Source of the DNA: Cymbomonas tetramitiformis
Lineage: Eukaryota; Chlorophyta; Pyramimonadophyceae; Pyramimonadales; Pyramimonadaceae
Length of the DNA: 64,000 nt
Direction: 5' to 3'
NCBI GenBank assembly: GCA_001247695.2
Contig: LGRX02027831.1
Coordinates: 1-64,000, forward strand
This document shows, piece by piece, positions 1 through 11,900 of the stretch. Both the position numbers and the translations under genes were made by a program. Position 1 is the first letter of the stretch. Every line of letters begins with the position of its first letter. The notes beneath the pieces are model-generated. The model ran no database searches. It saw nothing but the letters and a program-made list of their open reading frames with translations, and was not told the origin of the DNA.

Positions 1-396
1 GATGCATTTGATCGGCGGACTCGTGAATGGAAACAACCGCCGGCCGTGAAACGGATGCCCCGTCGCAAATCCGCTAAAAAGGCACAACCGCTAAAAAGGC
101 ACAACCCAGCAGTAGAGGCAATGGAGCCGGTGCCGCGGGCGATACGGTCACTCAAGAACGACAAGGGCGTGGCGGCCGTGGGAAAGGGAAAAGTGGTGCT
201 CGTGCCGCGGGCGATACGGTCACTCAAGAACGACAAGGGCGTGGCGGCCGTGGGAAAGGGAAAAGTGGTGCTCGCGCGACGAAGGGTAGCCAAGGTGGTA
301 GGGGTGAAATCTCCGCATCGGTGCAACCGGTGGCATCGAGCTTTGAGCACTTTCTCAAGAACACGCGTAATTTTATTTAGTGTATGCTTTTCGTGA
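1..396 (+). CDS. 3' end of an unrecognised basic ORF (partial)
   Basis: The frame is open from base 1 to a stop at 394-396, so the window probably cuts into a longer coding region. The visible part is about 131 residues and rich in Lys and Arg, for example RMPRRKSAKKAQ. It contains an in-frame 24-residue tandem duplication beginning VPRAIRSLKNDKG. The basic tail looks like a nuclear or nucleic-acid-binding extension, but no domain is recognised. The first residues (AFDRRTREWKQPP) have a transposase-like feel, which I cannot substantiate. It could also be a fortuitous open frame over a repeat. Confidence 0.3.
   Translation, partial: DAFDRRTREWKQPPAVKRMPRRKSAKKAQPLKRHNPAVEAMEPVPRAIRSLKNDKGVAAVGKGKVVLVPRAIRSLKNDKGVAAVGKGKVVLARRRVAKVVGVKSPHRCNRWHRALSTFSRTRVILFSVCFS
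130..273. repeat. 72-bp tandem duplication (2 copies)
   Basis: The units at 130-201 and 202-273 are essentially identical and begin GTGCCGCGGGCGATACGG. The unit length is a multiple of three, so the surrounding ORF stays open and gains a 24-residue repeat. Confidence 0.92.
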
Positions 397-444
397 TTGA
401 GATGACCTTGCCCCATTTTCGTGTGCAAAGTGTTGTTATTCATT

Positions 445-790
445 ACGCAATGTACGACTCTTGAAAATATGTGCTAGGGATTCGTACCACGCCGTGCTAG
501 ACGACTACCGATAATATGTGATAACAATTCACCGCATCCCGCAGTATACGGCTCTCGAAAAAATGCGTTAGGAAATCGTGGCACGCCGTGCTGGACGACT
601 CCCGAAAATATGTGATAACAATTCACCGCATACCGCAACATATGACTCTCGAAAATATGTGCTATGAATTCATGGCACGCCGTGCAAGACGCCTCCCGAA
701 ATTATGTGATATCGAATCACCGCATTCCGCGATATACGACTCTCTAACATATGTGATAGAAATTCATGGCACGCCGTGATACGAGACGAC
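445..790. repeat. Diverged ~95-bp tandem repeat (about 3.5 copies)
   Basis: Each unit carries CTCTCGAAAATATGTG, then GGCACGCCGTGC, then GACGACTCCCGAAA, then a TCACCGCAT block. The copies differ by many substitutions, so the array is old. No gene is supported between 397 and 1917. Confidence 0.8.
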
Positions 791-854
791 TACCGAAAGT
801 AGGTGCATATGATGTAGGATATGTATGAACAAAAAAAGCGAAAGTAACGAGTTT

Positions 855-1065
855 GTGTGTGGGGCGCCCCACGGGGCGCAGTATTTTCAAAAAGGTTTGA
901 ACCCCAGGGGGGCGGTTGTGGGGCGGTTGTGGAGCCCCCCCCGGTGGGCGCAGTTTAAAAGAAAAAGGTTCAGGGTAACGGGGGTGGGGGGGGCGGAGCC
1001 CCCACTGGGCGCAGTCCAAAAAAGGTGTAGTTACGGGGGGTGGGGCGGAGCCCCTGTTCCAGTCT
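855..1065. repeat. GC-rich palindromic cluster
   Basis: Three or four loosely repeated segments combine a G/C palindrome of the type GGGGGCGGAGCCCCC with the phrase TGGGCGCAGT and a short A-rich tract. Similar GGGGGGCTCCGCCCCCC palindromes recur at 61718-61745, so this may be a dispersed mobile or structural repeat of the genome. Confidence 0.6.
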
Positions 1066-1519
1066 TAAAAACTTTTCCGTATTGATACACTACAGGAGAG
1101 GAGACGGGAGGGTCCAACGCAACGCGCCTTCATTATAGGCCATATGGTACAGTACTATATACTGAAATACTCTATTAGGCAAAGGTACCATATAGATTTA
1201 TTTATAGAATTTTTATGGCAGTTGCATATTATACACCTGCACTATTTGATTCTGAAAAAAATCTATCACTTCTTGTCGATATAAATTGGCATATGACGGG
1301 GTACTTGTATTGACGAATGATGATTGAGTTAAGACACTGAAGACCAATGGGAAGTTAAAATGCATATACCAGAAGGTGGTCGCAACTACCATGCACTGAT
1401 TCCACCCTTCCATATTTATATACTAGGCTTGGTCGATCTCAATTTTGTTGTGTAAATATAAACGGTGATGAAAATTCAAAATTTTCAAATACACAACCCC
1501 TGGCAACGTGGCAAGTACG

Positions 1520-1616
1520 CGTGAAGGTCTCGACCAGTTCTCTCTACCATACCAGGCGATAGCTACATCTAACGGTACAGAATCGGTCGAGAAAAGAACT
1601 GGCCGAGACCTTCACG
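1520..1616. repeat. Inverted repeat, 22-bp arms, 53-bp loop
   Basis: The arm at 1520-1541 (CGTGAAGGTCTCG...) is the reverse complement of 1595-1616 with one mismatch. A direct repeat CCCCTGGCAA(C/G)GTGG lies just outside each side (about 1497 and 1622). This could be a small fold-back element or a transcribed hairpin. Confidence 0.75.
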
Positions 1617-1917
1617 AGTACCCCTGGCAAGGTGGTCACCGTGACTCTCTTCGCCACACACCACAAATACACAAAAGAAGGAAAAATCAAGCAGAGTTGC
1701 AGAGGCAGCGAGGAGGGAGATTTTCAAAGGAAAAAGCTTTCATGAAAACTTCATGCATTCAGAAATGCCTTGATTTAACAATGGTTGAACAATCAAACCT
1801 GAGTCCTTGTAGAGTAACATGGATACAGTTACTTGTTAGATATACTACTGGATACATACATTGACTACGTGTCAGATGCATCATTCATTGCCTACGTGAA
1901 TGTACACCAGAATCACT

Positions 1918-4900
1918 ATGATTTCGTGCAAGAAACTCCGAGGGGCTATCGTCACGTTTTGCTTATATTTAATTTTCTCCTTTGGGCGCTCCCAGGTATG
2001 TGTTTGGGCAGCGAGCCCACTGACCAATCTTCTTGCACTTGCCCTCTCGTTTGCACTCCGTCACCCGGCTCAACAGCCGACGGCAAACTCGCTGTGCCAA
2101 AAAGTTTCAGACGGTATGCCTCAATTGTTGGAGGAGGGAGAGTTGTCAAATGTGTCAAATATGGCTGTCTAAACTGCTCGAATCACGTTACAGACTTCCG
2201 ATGACTGTCGGTGCACAGAGGCCTGCACCTTTGACCTGGACAGCGAACAGCCTATTGAAGAGGACTTGGTAAGAATCGAATCATGCCTTGAACAGGGTTT
2301 CTCATATGTGCGCACAACTTTTCCGTTTGTTTTTAGAATGCGCTAGCTTCGCCATGAGTGTATCGATGCCACCCTCGAGCACCTACTTTTCACGATTCGC
2401 CGGCGGGCCGACAGGATGTAACCGATATGCCATGCGATGTTGGAGTGGATACCTGCGTTGCAAACGAAGATGCTCTGACAAGCCTTATCTTGTCGAATTC
2501 CGGCGTAAAAGATGGCTTCACAGCAGTCGTCGTTTGTCCGCCTAAACTCGCAACAATATCCCCGTTGACAGACGAGCAGGATGTTCTATTGCCATTCGAA
2601 TATCAATCATACGCAAACCAGAATAGCGGTGACCGTTCGACAAATCTGGATATCTTTACATACAGGTACAACACGACTTGATCTCCCTGGACTGAGCTAA
2701 TTTGTGTTATGAGCGGCGCGCGATGTCCCAAGCGTGCATGGGCGGGGAAGGGAGTTTGCACGTTTCACTTTCAGCGAAGGTCACGCTCATAGGGCTAATC
2801 GTATACGATTTCTTATCCCGTTCAGGACGATTAACTCGAGCGTGCCCTCGGATGCGGGGGAGATACATTTGGCTAACATTGAGATACTCCCTGTCAATGA
2901 TATACCTGTCGTGGACGAGGAAACCGCATATCCCAACGTGAACGCCACGACGGCCGAGACTTATGCAAAGGGCTTGGGTCTTCGGGATGTTCTCCATGGC
3001 TCTGACGTGTATGACGATCCCGATCTGCATAATCAACATCTTTTGCAGTTTAATATTGTTGTACCACCAGCTAATGGCTTTGCATGCACCGCAACAACAG
3101 CCCTAGATGGTATGCTCCTCCTCTCCGGACGCGAGAGGTGCATGGCCTCGCGCGTTGCAGAAGACAAATTGACTGGTCGTTGGACTACACTTCAAGCGCT
3201 CGGGACTTCGTCTTCGCTTTATTTTTCAGAAGCGTGTTCAAACCATCCCTGTTTAGCTTGATACCAAGTTCTGCCATCAACTGATTTTTCTACTTCAGGC
3301 TGCTCATGGTCAGATTTATCACACGGGCACGTGCTCACGAACGTATGCTGCACATGGAGTGGGTTTAAAGCCTGTGTTCATGGCTGTAGTGTCAGGCTGT
3401 GAGTTCAGGGGTGAACGCCTGTAGTTATGGCTGTAGTGTCAGGCTGGGAGCTCAGGGTTTAAAGCCTGTGGTTATGGCTATAGTGTCAGGCTGGGTGCTC
3501 GGGGTTTAAAGCCTGTGGTAATGGCTACGGTGTCAGGCTAGGAGCTCATGGGTGAAAGCTTATGGTTATGGCTATGGTGTCAGGCTGGGAGCTCAGGGAT
3601 GAAAGCCTGTGTTCATGGCTATGGTGTCAGGCTGGGAGCTCAGGGTTTAAAGCCTGTGACCATGCGTCATGGCTATCATATTAGGTCAACTTACAGTCAC
3701 ACACGAATAGAGTCCCTATCACAATGTATTTACTATCACTAGACCTATTGTATACTCAGGAAAGATCTTCCAATCGCAGGTCTGGATGAAATCGCCGCGG
3801 ACATCTGCAGCAATGAAGGCTGGGATTCAGCTCAGCCTGGGCAATTTCTCTACGTTCCCAACGCAGATTTTGTAGGAACCGATGAGTTTAGCTATCAAGT
3901 GAGCGATCGACCTGCCCAGTTGCTCAACGGAAAAGACTCCTACAAGGCTCAGTGCGGCCGGGCGATTATGGAGGTGAGCTTCTTGCATATCGTGCGACTT
4001 GGGTCTCGCATCGGCCTAGGTCCTTGAACGTGTTTCGCAACGACCATTTGCGGCTCTTCAGCGTCTTGTGGTCTCCGTGAGTGAAGTCGCTCGAATCTAC
4101 AGTTGCTTGATACACAATACAATCTCTGCTCACACAGTGAGCGTGAATTGTGACGAGTGGCATAAATTGTGCAAGAACGGAAAGTAAAGCCGATCATCCT
4201 CAGAGCACTAATTCGTATGCTCCATTTACTTGTTGATGGTATGCCATGAAGCGCAAGGGTGTCTGTGAGCAAAATGCGTGTCATGAAAAGGTTCTTGGCT
4301 AAGTACCCATCCAAAAGAATTTACTCAGAAGAGAATGAGGAACTCCTTCGAGGAAGGGTAAACACACACCCTAGGGAATATACTTTCATACACAGTGACT
4401 TCCTTATACGTAGAGAGTTTGGTGTAGTGAGGCTGTGACTGGCAGTCATGGACTTTCCTTCCCTCAGGCTAGAGCTTTTGTGAATACTATCTCATAGTTT
4501 CTCCACGTAAAATCGTTGCCCTTTTGATGAGCCCCCCCTTAACACGGTCTCTGACCTTTGCAAACTTTCTGTTCCAGGTTGGGTCTACCCTTTCTCAGGA
4601 GCTGCCTAGTGTCAAAGATGTTACAGTCGAAGGGGAGGTTGGGAGCGAGCCCCTCGTGGGCAAATTTGACCGGAGCTTCTCAAACACCTACACTGTAAAG
4701 TTTGAGGTGGTGCAAGAATGCGGAGGAGACGACTACTGCCAAAGGGGAAGTGTTGAAGTACTTTGCAATGGGACCGAGGTTTGACACCCTTTGCTGGTTC
4801 AGTAGATGATGATGTTAATATTTTGCATTCCTTTGGCTTCTATGCTGATATGTTGCATTCCTTAACCTCTATGCTGCCAGCAACAAATTTTCCTCCGCAC

Positions 4901-5997
4901 AAACTTCACCATATGTTTCGCTGCAGGCTGCGCATGCCACATTTCCGCTGCCTCTCACTCACTTGTTGTCACCCATATCAGCAGCAACTCGATGCGGCAT
5001 TCCATACCTACGTTTCTTATCATAGTTGAGGCTGAGTTTTGTTCGCCTGGGCTCCTGTTGGCACAGGTCGCCAATTGGGAGGATTGCGACGTCGAGGGTG
5101 CTTCTGTTGGAAGTGTGCGGCACGGTTGGTTCAGGTGTGTGGATGGCGTTCTTGGAAAGTCCTCGAAACCTGGAGGAAGTGCGCTCGAAATCTCTTCTCA
5201 TGGAAGTTGTTATTCTGGCTTAATTATCATTTCAGTATCGATGCCGCTGTCGTGTCTATTTGCACAGAGTCGTCCCGACTCTCTAGGGTTGCGGCACCAC
5301 GTGTAGATGAGTATCATTGTGTTGCTACGCCAGCCGTTTGTGAGGTACTTCAGCCCTACTTGAGGTGCCCCTTTTGGGAGGGTTTTACTTGAGGTGCCCC
5401 TTTTGGGAGGGTTTCACTACGCCGTGAAAATATGTCCATTTGCTCGTCTCCACAAACAGCCGACCGGGTGAAACAAGGGATGCAGTCCACATTTATACGG
5501 CCAATCATTTCTCCAAAAGCTATGCTCACTGATATGCACTGTTTGCATAGCAACGGGGTTATCAACTTGAAAGTATGTATAGCTTCAAACCATCGAGCAG
5601 TTCATTTTACAAGGCACAACTCTGTAGGCTTCACGCGTGCTGAATTGCCTCGGCCCGTTAGCTAGGCCACACAGGCAGATGTGCGCTGCTACGTTTCGAG
5701 CCTGGTGGGAGCGCAGGCGAGGCGCCTCTTCGTTGCGGGCTCGCTCAATGCGTATGTCTTATTTATTTATTTACGTATGCAGTCGGAGTGCTTGATATCC
5801 GGGGTTGCTCGGAGTGTGCTACCGTCAGGTACACACCACACCCTCACTGCAACGGCACTGACTCCTTTAAGTACATGCTGTACGGCTCGACGTCAGCAGG
5901 CGGGAATTGGGTGCGCGGGCCGAATGAGGCGGAGGTCAGTCTGGTGAACGCCTTCATTCCAACTGCACCTGTGGTCGTTGAGCAAGCCACCATAAAG
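1918..5997 (+). CDS. Exons 1-10: signal peptide and cadherin/VCBS-like repeats
   Basis: Exon 1 encodes MISCKKLRG followed by a hydrophobic stretch ending FSFGRSQ, a plausible ER signal peptide. It joins in phase to a Cys-containing segment (DDCRCTEAC). Exons 2415-2665 and 2826-3109 give an ectodomain with IEILPVNDIPVVDEE. Exon 3780-3973 holds YVPNADFVGTDEFSYQVSD, a clear VCBS/cadherin-like strand pattern. Exon 5783-5997 repeats it as GTDSFKYMLYGS. Exons 4578-4778, 5067-5134 and 5236-5344 join with correct phase. The join from the exon before 5783 is unresolved: the good frame at 5486-5572 leaves the wrong phase, while a 22-nt exon at 5551-5572 would fit. These repeats normally form extracellular Ca-stabilised beta-sandwiches; that role is assumed from the fold. 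Confidence 0.66.
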
Positions 5998-8900
5998 GTA
6001 CAAGTAGCCCCAGCAGCTGAGGACTGCAATCTGTTTGTTTTCTTCTTCACTCCTAACCTCAATGGCAGAAGGTATGCTGCATAGCGCACAAACACGCATG
6101 ACTTTTCTCGGGAGGAGTGTGAGGTAATGTTGATTTTATTTGCATGCTCTTTCCATCAGTTTTCGTCCTGCAATGGTGCAAAGTTCTTTTGTTTGGGTGC
6201 AGAGGGGAGGGCAGACAAACAGAGCCGAGAGTCCGGTGTCGATTGGGATTATTCTTGTGTACAGGTTTCACTGTGATGTAAGGCACGGTATTAGTTTCAA
6301 AATCAAAAGTAGTTATGAAGTAAATATCTACTATTTCAACCTAATTCGATACAGGGCTTTGGTCTGAACACCTGATTCGATTGAGGGGTTTGCCTCCCCA
6401 CCCTAATTCGATTAGTGGTTTTGAGGATGCGGCCTAATTCGATTAGTGGTTTTAAGCCCAGAACCTATTTGCTAATTCAATTCTGGGTTTTGCACACCCA
6501 ACCCAATTTGATTGTGATAATTAGCAATTATTTCAATTGATTCGCAATTATTTCAAATGATTAGCAATTATTTCAAATGATTAGCAATTATTTCAAATAT
6601 TCAGCAATTATTTCAAATATATAATTAGCAAGTATTTCAAATCATTAGCAATCATTTCAAATCATTAGCAATCATTTCAAATGATTAGCAATCATTTCAA
6701 ATGATTAGCAATCATTTCAAATGATTAGCAATCATTTCAAATGATTAGCAATCATTTCAAATGATTAGCAATCATTTCAAATAATTAGCAATAATTAGCA
6801 ATTATTTCACATTACAGTGTCCACTCTGCAGGTTGATTGCTACTTTCAATGAATGCTTAAGACTACCCTCTTTGACTGCCTTTTAGAGGTTACCATGCAT
6901 CCTACCCGCACGACTGAAGATGCGCTCCACACCGGCCGTGGTGGCAGGCGCAGTGCCAAAAATTGTCTAGCCATTGCGTGTGATGCCTGGAAACATTCCT
7001 TCATATTTCCTCCAGTAACCTAACAAGTCAAAGTCAGGGTCCGTACTATCTTCCTGAGGAAGAGACAACTATTGGGCAAGCTCATCCCTTCCTTCTACTT
7101 GCTCAGCAGGCTGCTGCGCCACTACATCACGTGTCCTACGCTGCATGATAGCGCCAACTACATGCCGCTTGGGCTCATCAACTCGCGCAGCATCCTTTGC
7201 TCCATCTGCCTCTAGATGGGGTTTCCAGTCCGCTTCGTAAGCATGTCGAAGCCAAAACACCGCCCTGCAATCATACGCACATATGTGGGTAAGATAAAAT
7301 TCTTTGCCAAACATTTAGAGAGTGCAAAGGATGCAAATGCTAACACAATAAACTAACATGCAAAACATACCTTTCTCGCCTAAGCTTGCCAGACTCGTGT
7401 TTTGTGCCCCCCTCACAATCAAAGTGTGTCGTCTTCTGAATCGGGTGGGGAGCACATCCGTGTCTAATTTCAGGTTGTGCTTCCTCCTCCCTCCAGAATC
7501 CCTGTCGTCCACGACTCCTGCAAACTTTCAGAGCCAGCATGCTGCAACATCCGTTTTGTGTCGCGATGCCGCCCTGCTTGCCGCCCTGCTCCTGCATGCC
7601 GATTGTCCCTCTGGGTTGGTGGGCGGGCGTGTTCTTGAGTGAGCTTTGCGGTGCTCGATGTGTGCCCGGTCAGAAATGTGCCCCTAAGCTTCATCCCTTA
7701 CCAGTGTAGCAGAGCCAGGAGGCACCCTGCAGTGCGGGGATGTGGTGTGGGGATGGGTCGCTGATGGGATCCGGGAACACGCGCTTTGCTGCATGCATGC
7801 TCATCTCCCTTGCGGCTGGGGCGTTTGCTGCAGGCACCGATGTCGCCTGAAGGCCAGCTCGTGATCGATTCAAGCTTTAATCTCAGTTCCGATACGACGT
7901 TGATTTCTTTGACCGTGTACGATTGGGATAGCTACGACTGCTTGTCCGATGCGCCCCGGGAAAACGCCGGCAATTTGACGATCATGCTGAACACCAGCGA
8001 GCTTCAAGGGAGCCTCCTGGATAGCTCTGCCCAGGCTGCCAATCTGACATACTCGGTGCCTGACAATCCGCCGGAGGGGACACCTCTGCAGCTTTATTAC
8101 GTGGCTCCCGGCCTCAGGTACTTTTCACAAGAAAGCTGATTGGGGCATGCTCACATCTCATGAGCCGGATCATAAAACGCAACCTTCTGCGTCACTCGCC
8201 CAGCTCAGGTATTGCCATGCTGCAAGCGGCAGTCTAAGAGCTGGCGGAGCCACGTGTCAGCCACGTGGAACTGCAATGACGGCAGAGCCACGTGTCAGCA
8301 GCTTGTGGTGCAATTATTAGCCCGCAAAACATTTCCCGGCAAGACTTGCGGACGGTTCAGCGGGGATAGGGGCTTGGGATTCTCCCAGCCGGTGATCGCG
8401 CGATGTTGTCCCGGTGAAGAGACGGATGTGTGGGCGGGGGGGTGCATCAGGCGGGGGACGGGTTTCGACACGTTGACATTCCAGGCAGTGGATCCTGAAG
8501 GTCGCGCCAGCGAGGTCGGCTCAGTCTCCATTGACATTCGCTGCGCGCCCGGGTACGAAATAGATCGGTACGATCCAACTGGCTGCATCAGCTGTCAGGA
8601 AGGGACGTACTCCCTGCAAGAGGATGCTCGAGTGTGCACACCATGCTCGCCGGGCCACAGCAACCCTACCAAGGTAGCTTACACGTGCTGTCCCGCACTC
8701 CCTGCCTGACTGGAGCGCCAACGGTTGCAACTGGCACCAATGAGAGGGCGCGGGGGATGCTGGCATCAATGAGAGGGTGCGGGGATGCTGGCACCAATGA
8801 GAGGGCGCGGTGGATGCTGGCACCAATGAGAGGGCGCGGGGATGCTGGCACCAATGAGATGGCGCGGGGATGCTGGCACCAATGAGAGGGCGCGGTGGAT

Positions 8901-11900
8901 GCTGGCACCAATGAGAGGGCGCGGGGGATGCTGGCACCAACGAGAGGGCGCGTGGATGCTGGCACCAATGAGGGGCGCGGGGATGCTGGCACCAATGAGA
9001 GGCGGGGGATGCTGGCACCAATGAGAGGGCGCGGGGGATGCTGGCACCAATGAGATGGCGCGGGATGCTGGCACCAATGAGACGGCGCGGGGGATGCTGG
9101 CACCAATGAGAGGGTGGGGGATGCGCACCAATGAGAGGGCGCGGGGATGCTGGCACCAATGAGAGGGCGCGGGGGATGCTGGCACCAATGAGACGGCGCG
9201 GGGGATGCTGGCACCAATGAGACGGCGCGGGGATGCTGGCACCAATGAGAGGCGCGGTGGATGCTGGCACCAATGAGAGGGCGCGGGGATGCTGGCACCA
9301 ATGAGAGGGCGCGGGGATGCTGGCACCAATGAGACGGGCGCTGGGGATGCTGGCACCAATGAGAGGGTGCGGGGATGCTGGCACCAATGAGAGGGCGGGG
9401 GATGCTGGCACCAATGAGACGGCGCGGTGGATGCTGGCACCAATGAGAGGGCGCGGGGGATGCTGGCACCAATGAGAGGGCGCGGGAGATGCTGGCACCG
9501 GAGTGGGTGTGCCTGCCTTGGAGCATGCTACTTGCAGCGGTCGGCCGTCCAAATGACCATTTTCCTCAATGCAGGATTTTCCCTACTGAAGCTTTGTTTG
9601 GAGCTCTGGGCGCGTGTGGCCCGGGAAGCGCTTGCGCAGAGCACTGCAGGCATGTGCTGTGGGAGTGTGGGTGCTCTTCTGAATATGACATTCGCCGAAT
9701 ATCGGATTTGTCTTCCGCGTTTTTCTTCTTTGGACTGAATGCAAGAACTGTTCTTCCTTGTACGGACAATAGGACTGCTTGTTCTATCGCTCACATGCCT
9801 TCGATCAATAAAATCTTTAAATGGACGGAATCCTCGCATCGGAAATAGCGTTCATTGGCTAGCGCTGGCTATTTCAGCAAGAATGTCATCCCTGCCGTGC
9901 GCGATACCAGCATTTTTCAATGATCAGTTTTTACAGTTCTTGAATTCGGATCAGCACCCGCAGATTTCCTCTGCTGATTTCTTATGTTCTTCTTTCGTCT
10001 TTCCCAATGCTTTGGATGTTTTGGCGGCGGAGCGTCGCAAGCACAGCAATCAGTCGCGGGCGCAGGGAGCGGAAGGGACTGGTTGCGGGCTTGCCCTCCC
10101 AGTGGCTGCCCCGCCGTGGCGATGGAACAGAGCTCCTATTCGGCCAGCTTCCCTCCTTAGAGCTCTGCTCTGCGGAGTGTTGTGCTGTCTCTCGTACCCA
10201 GCCATGCGCTGCAGATCGGATCTTTTGCTACAGGTGTCAAGCGCGTGCCAAAGCATGTGCATTCATCCGATCAGCCTGCATCCCGGAGCGACGACTTCCC
10301 AGGAAGTGCTCCTGAAAATAGACTCGGCATGGCAGCGAGGTTGCTATGGTGCATAGGAAGCCCGTTTGAGGGGGGGGTCGGGCGGTGCGCTGGGCAGGCG
10401 CTGAGCTCTAGCTGCCCCGTCTGCACCTCCGGGGGGTTCCAAGACGAGGAAGGCCAGGCGCGCTGCAAGGCCTGCCCGTCAGGCTCTGACCTCAGCCTCT
10501 CGACCGACCGGAGTACCATCACTAACTGCATCTGCGCACCGGTAAGATAGCGCTGAGCAAGCACGCACAGGCACGGCCTCTCTCTGCCCCGGCTGCTGCC
10601 TCACTCCTGCAATACCCAGTAGTGGGGGACGCTCTCGGGAGCCCCGGGTTCTCATTTGACGCGCGATGTGCTTGCAACTCGTGCTCTCATGCGCCGGTGC
10701 CGGTGAGATCGCTGCGTCCGATCCATCCCAACTTCTGTCCGGTGCAGTGGCGGTGCTGAAAGAAGGGAGGGGAGGGGAGGGGAGGGGAGCGTTTGCTTTA
10801 CGTGAAGTTGTACTATGGTGTGCGGGGCTCTGAGTGCCAGCCCTGCGCCAATCCCGCATCCCGTGCTGGAGACGACGACGGCAACACATCAGCTGCCTTC
10901 AACCCCTGGACCCGTTGCGATAGATATGACCAACGCTGGCCGCTGCCCCTGCCCGGTGCGCGCCGTCATCCCTGCACTGCTTCCAATGGCACAATATAGG
11001 AAGGCGCCCTGTGGGGTTGTGCCCTGTGCCCTCTCTGATGAGCCCTGCGCCACCGCCTTGCCCAGTCTGTTAACAAGAAGAGAAAGAGACCCCTTTTTCC
11101 CGGGTGTAGGGCCCTGCACAGTCCCCTTCAAAATTTGCCCAATGAAAAACAAATGGTCGATGCAATTCCTGGGCTGCCTATGCATGGGCAGACCTTTGAG
11201 TCCCCGCTTTAAAATCTGCCCTCTTCAATTGCGGACTGCGGAAGGGGGACATGGGGGCGCTTGGCTGGTGCGGAGATGATGTGGTCGAGGCGGGGGTCAA
11301 GGCTGGCTTCTTCAGGTTATTGGATAGATACGCAGGACGGCACCGCAGAGGTGGCAAAAGTTCGGCAGTGTGTGGTATCCGTGGCTTGCCTGGAGATGAA
11401 GGCAAACGCGTCAGACCTTGATGAAGAGGAGCTGATGTACAGGTGCCACCTGTCTTGGCATCTGCTCGTTGGACAAATGCTCTGGACTTGAACCCGCAGC
11501 CAAAAGCGCCGCGCCACGTGGATTCCGCGTCTGCTTAAGATGCGCAGTGATACTCGGCCGATTCTGCTGCTCTGAACCTGTGAATCACTTTTTATGGGCG
11601 CTGCTTAATAAACCGTGGATATCGCTCCCCGCCTCCTCACATCCATTCTGTTTCTCGCTTTGCAGGATCTCTAAAGGCTGGACGTGCGCCACGGGCTACA
11701 CCGGCGAGGCATGCTCAGCGTGCTGCAGTGGCGGCGGAGATGAACCTTCATGCCCGGGACCAATCTACTATCGGCTGAGTGGGCTGTGCGAGGAATGCCC
11801 GGAGTCCAATTCGGTCGTGTGGATTGGCGCGGCGGTGGTGATCGGGCTCTTTTGCCCATGCATATTCAGCATCGCGGACCAGATGCCTGCAATCCCGAGC

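Noticed and set aside
1833..2204. Alternative frames around the start of the surface-protein gene
   Set aside because: Only the ATG at 1918 gives a signal peptide and an in-phase GT-AG join to the cysteine-containing exon at 2194.
3299..3342. Possible small exon (AHGQIYHTGTCS) before the 62-bp minisatellite
   Set aside because: Its length breaks the phase between the exons ending at 3109 and starting at 3780, which join perfectly without it.
6513..6810. Regular 20-bp repeats resembling a CRISPR array
   Set aside because: There are no spacers, the repeat is AT-rich and head-to-tail, and the context is a eukaryotic intron.
8521..9552. Long minus-strand open frames (up to 343 codons) with a repeating LIGASIP motif
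   Set aside because: They read through a 28-bp minisatellite inside an intron of a plus-strand gene; the open frame is a by-product of the repeat.
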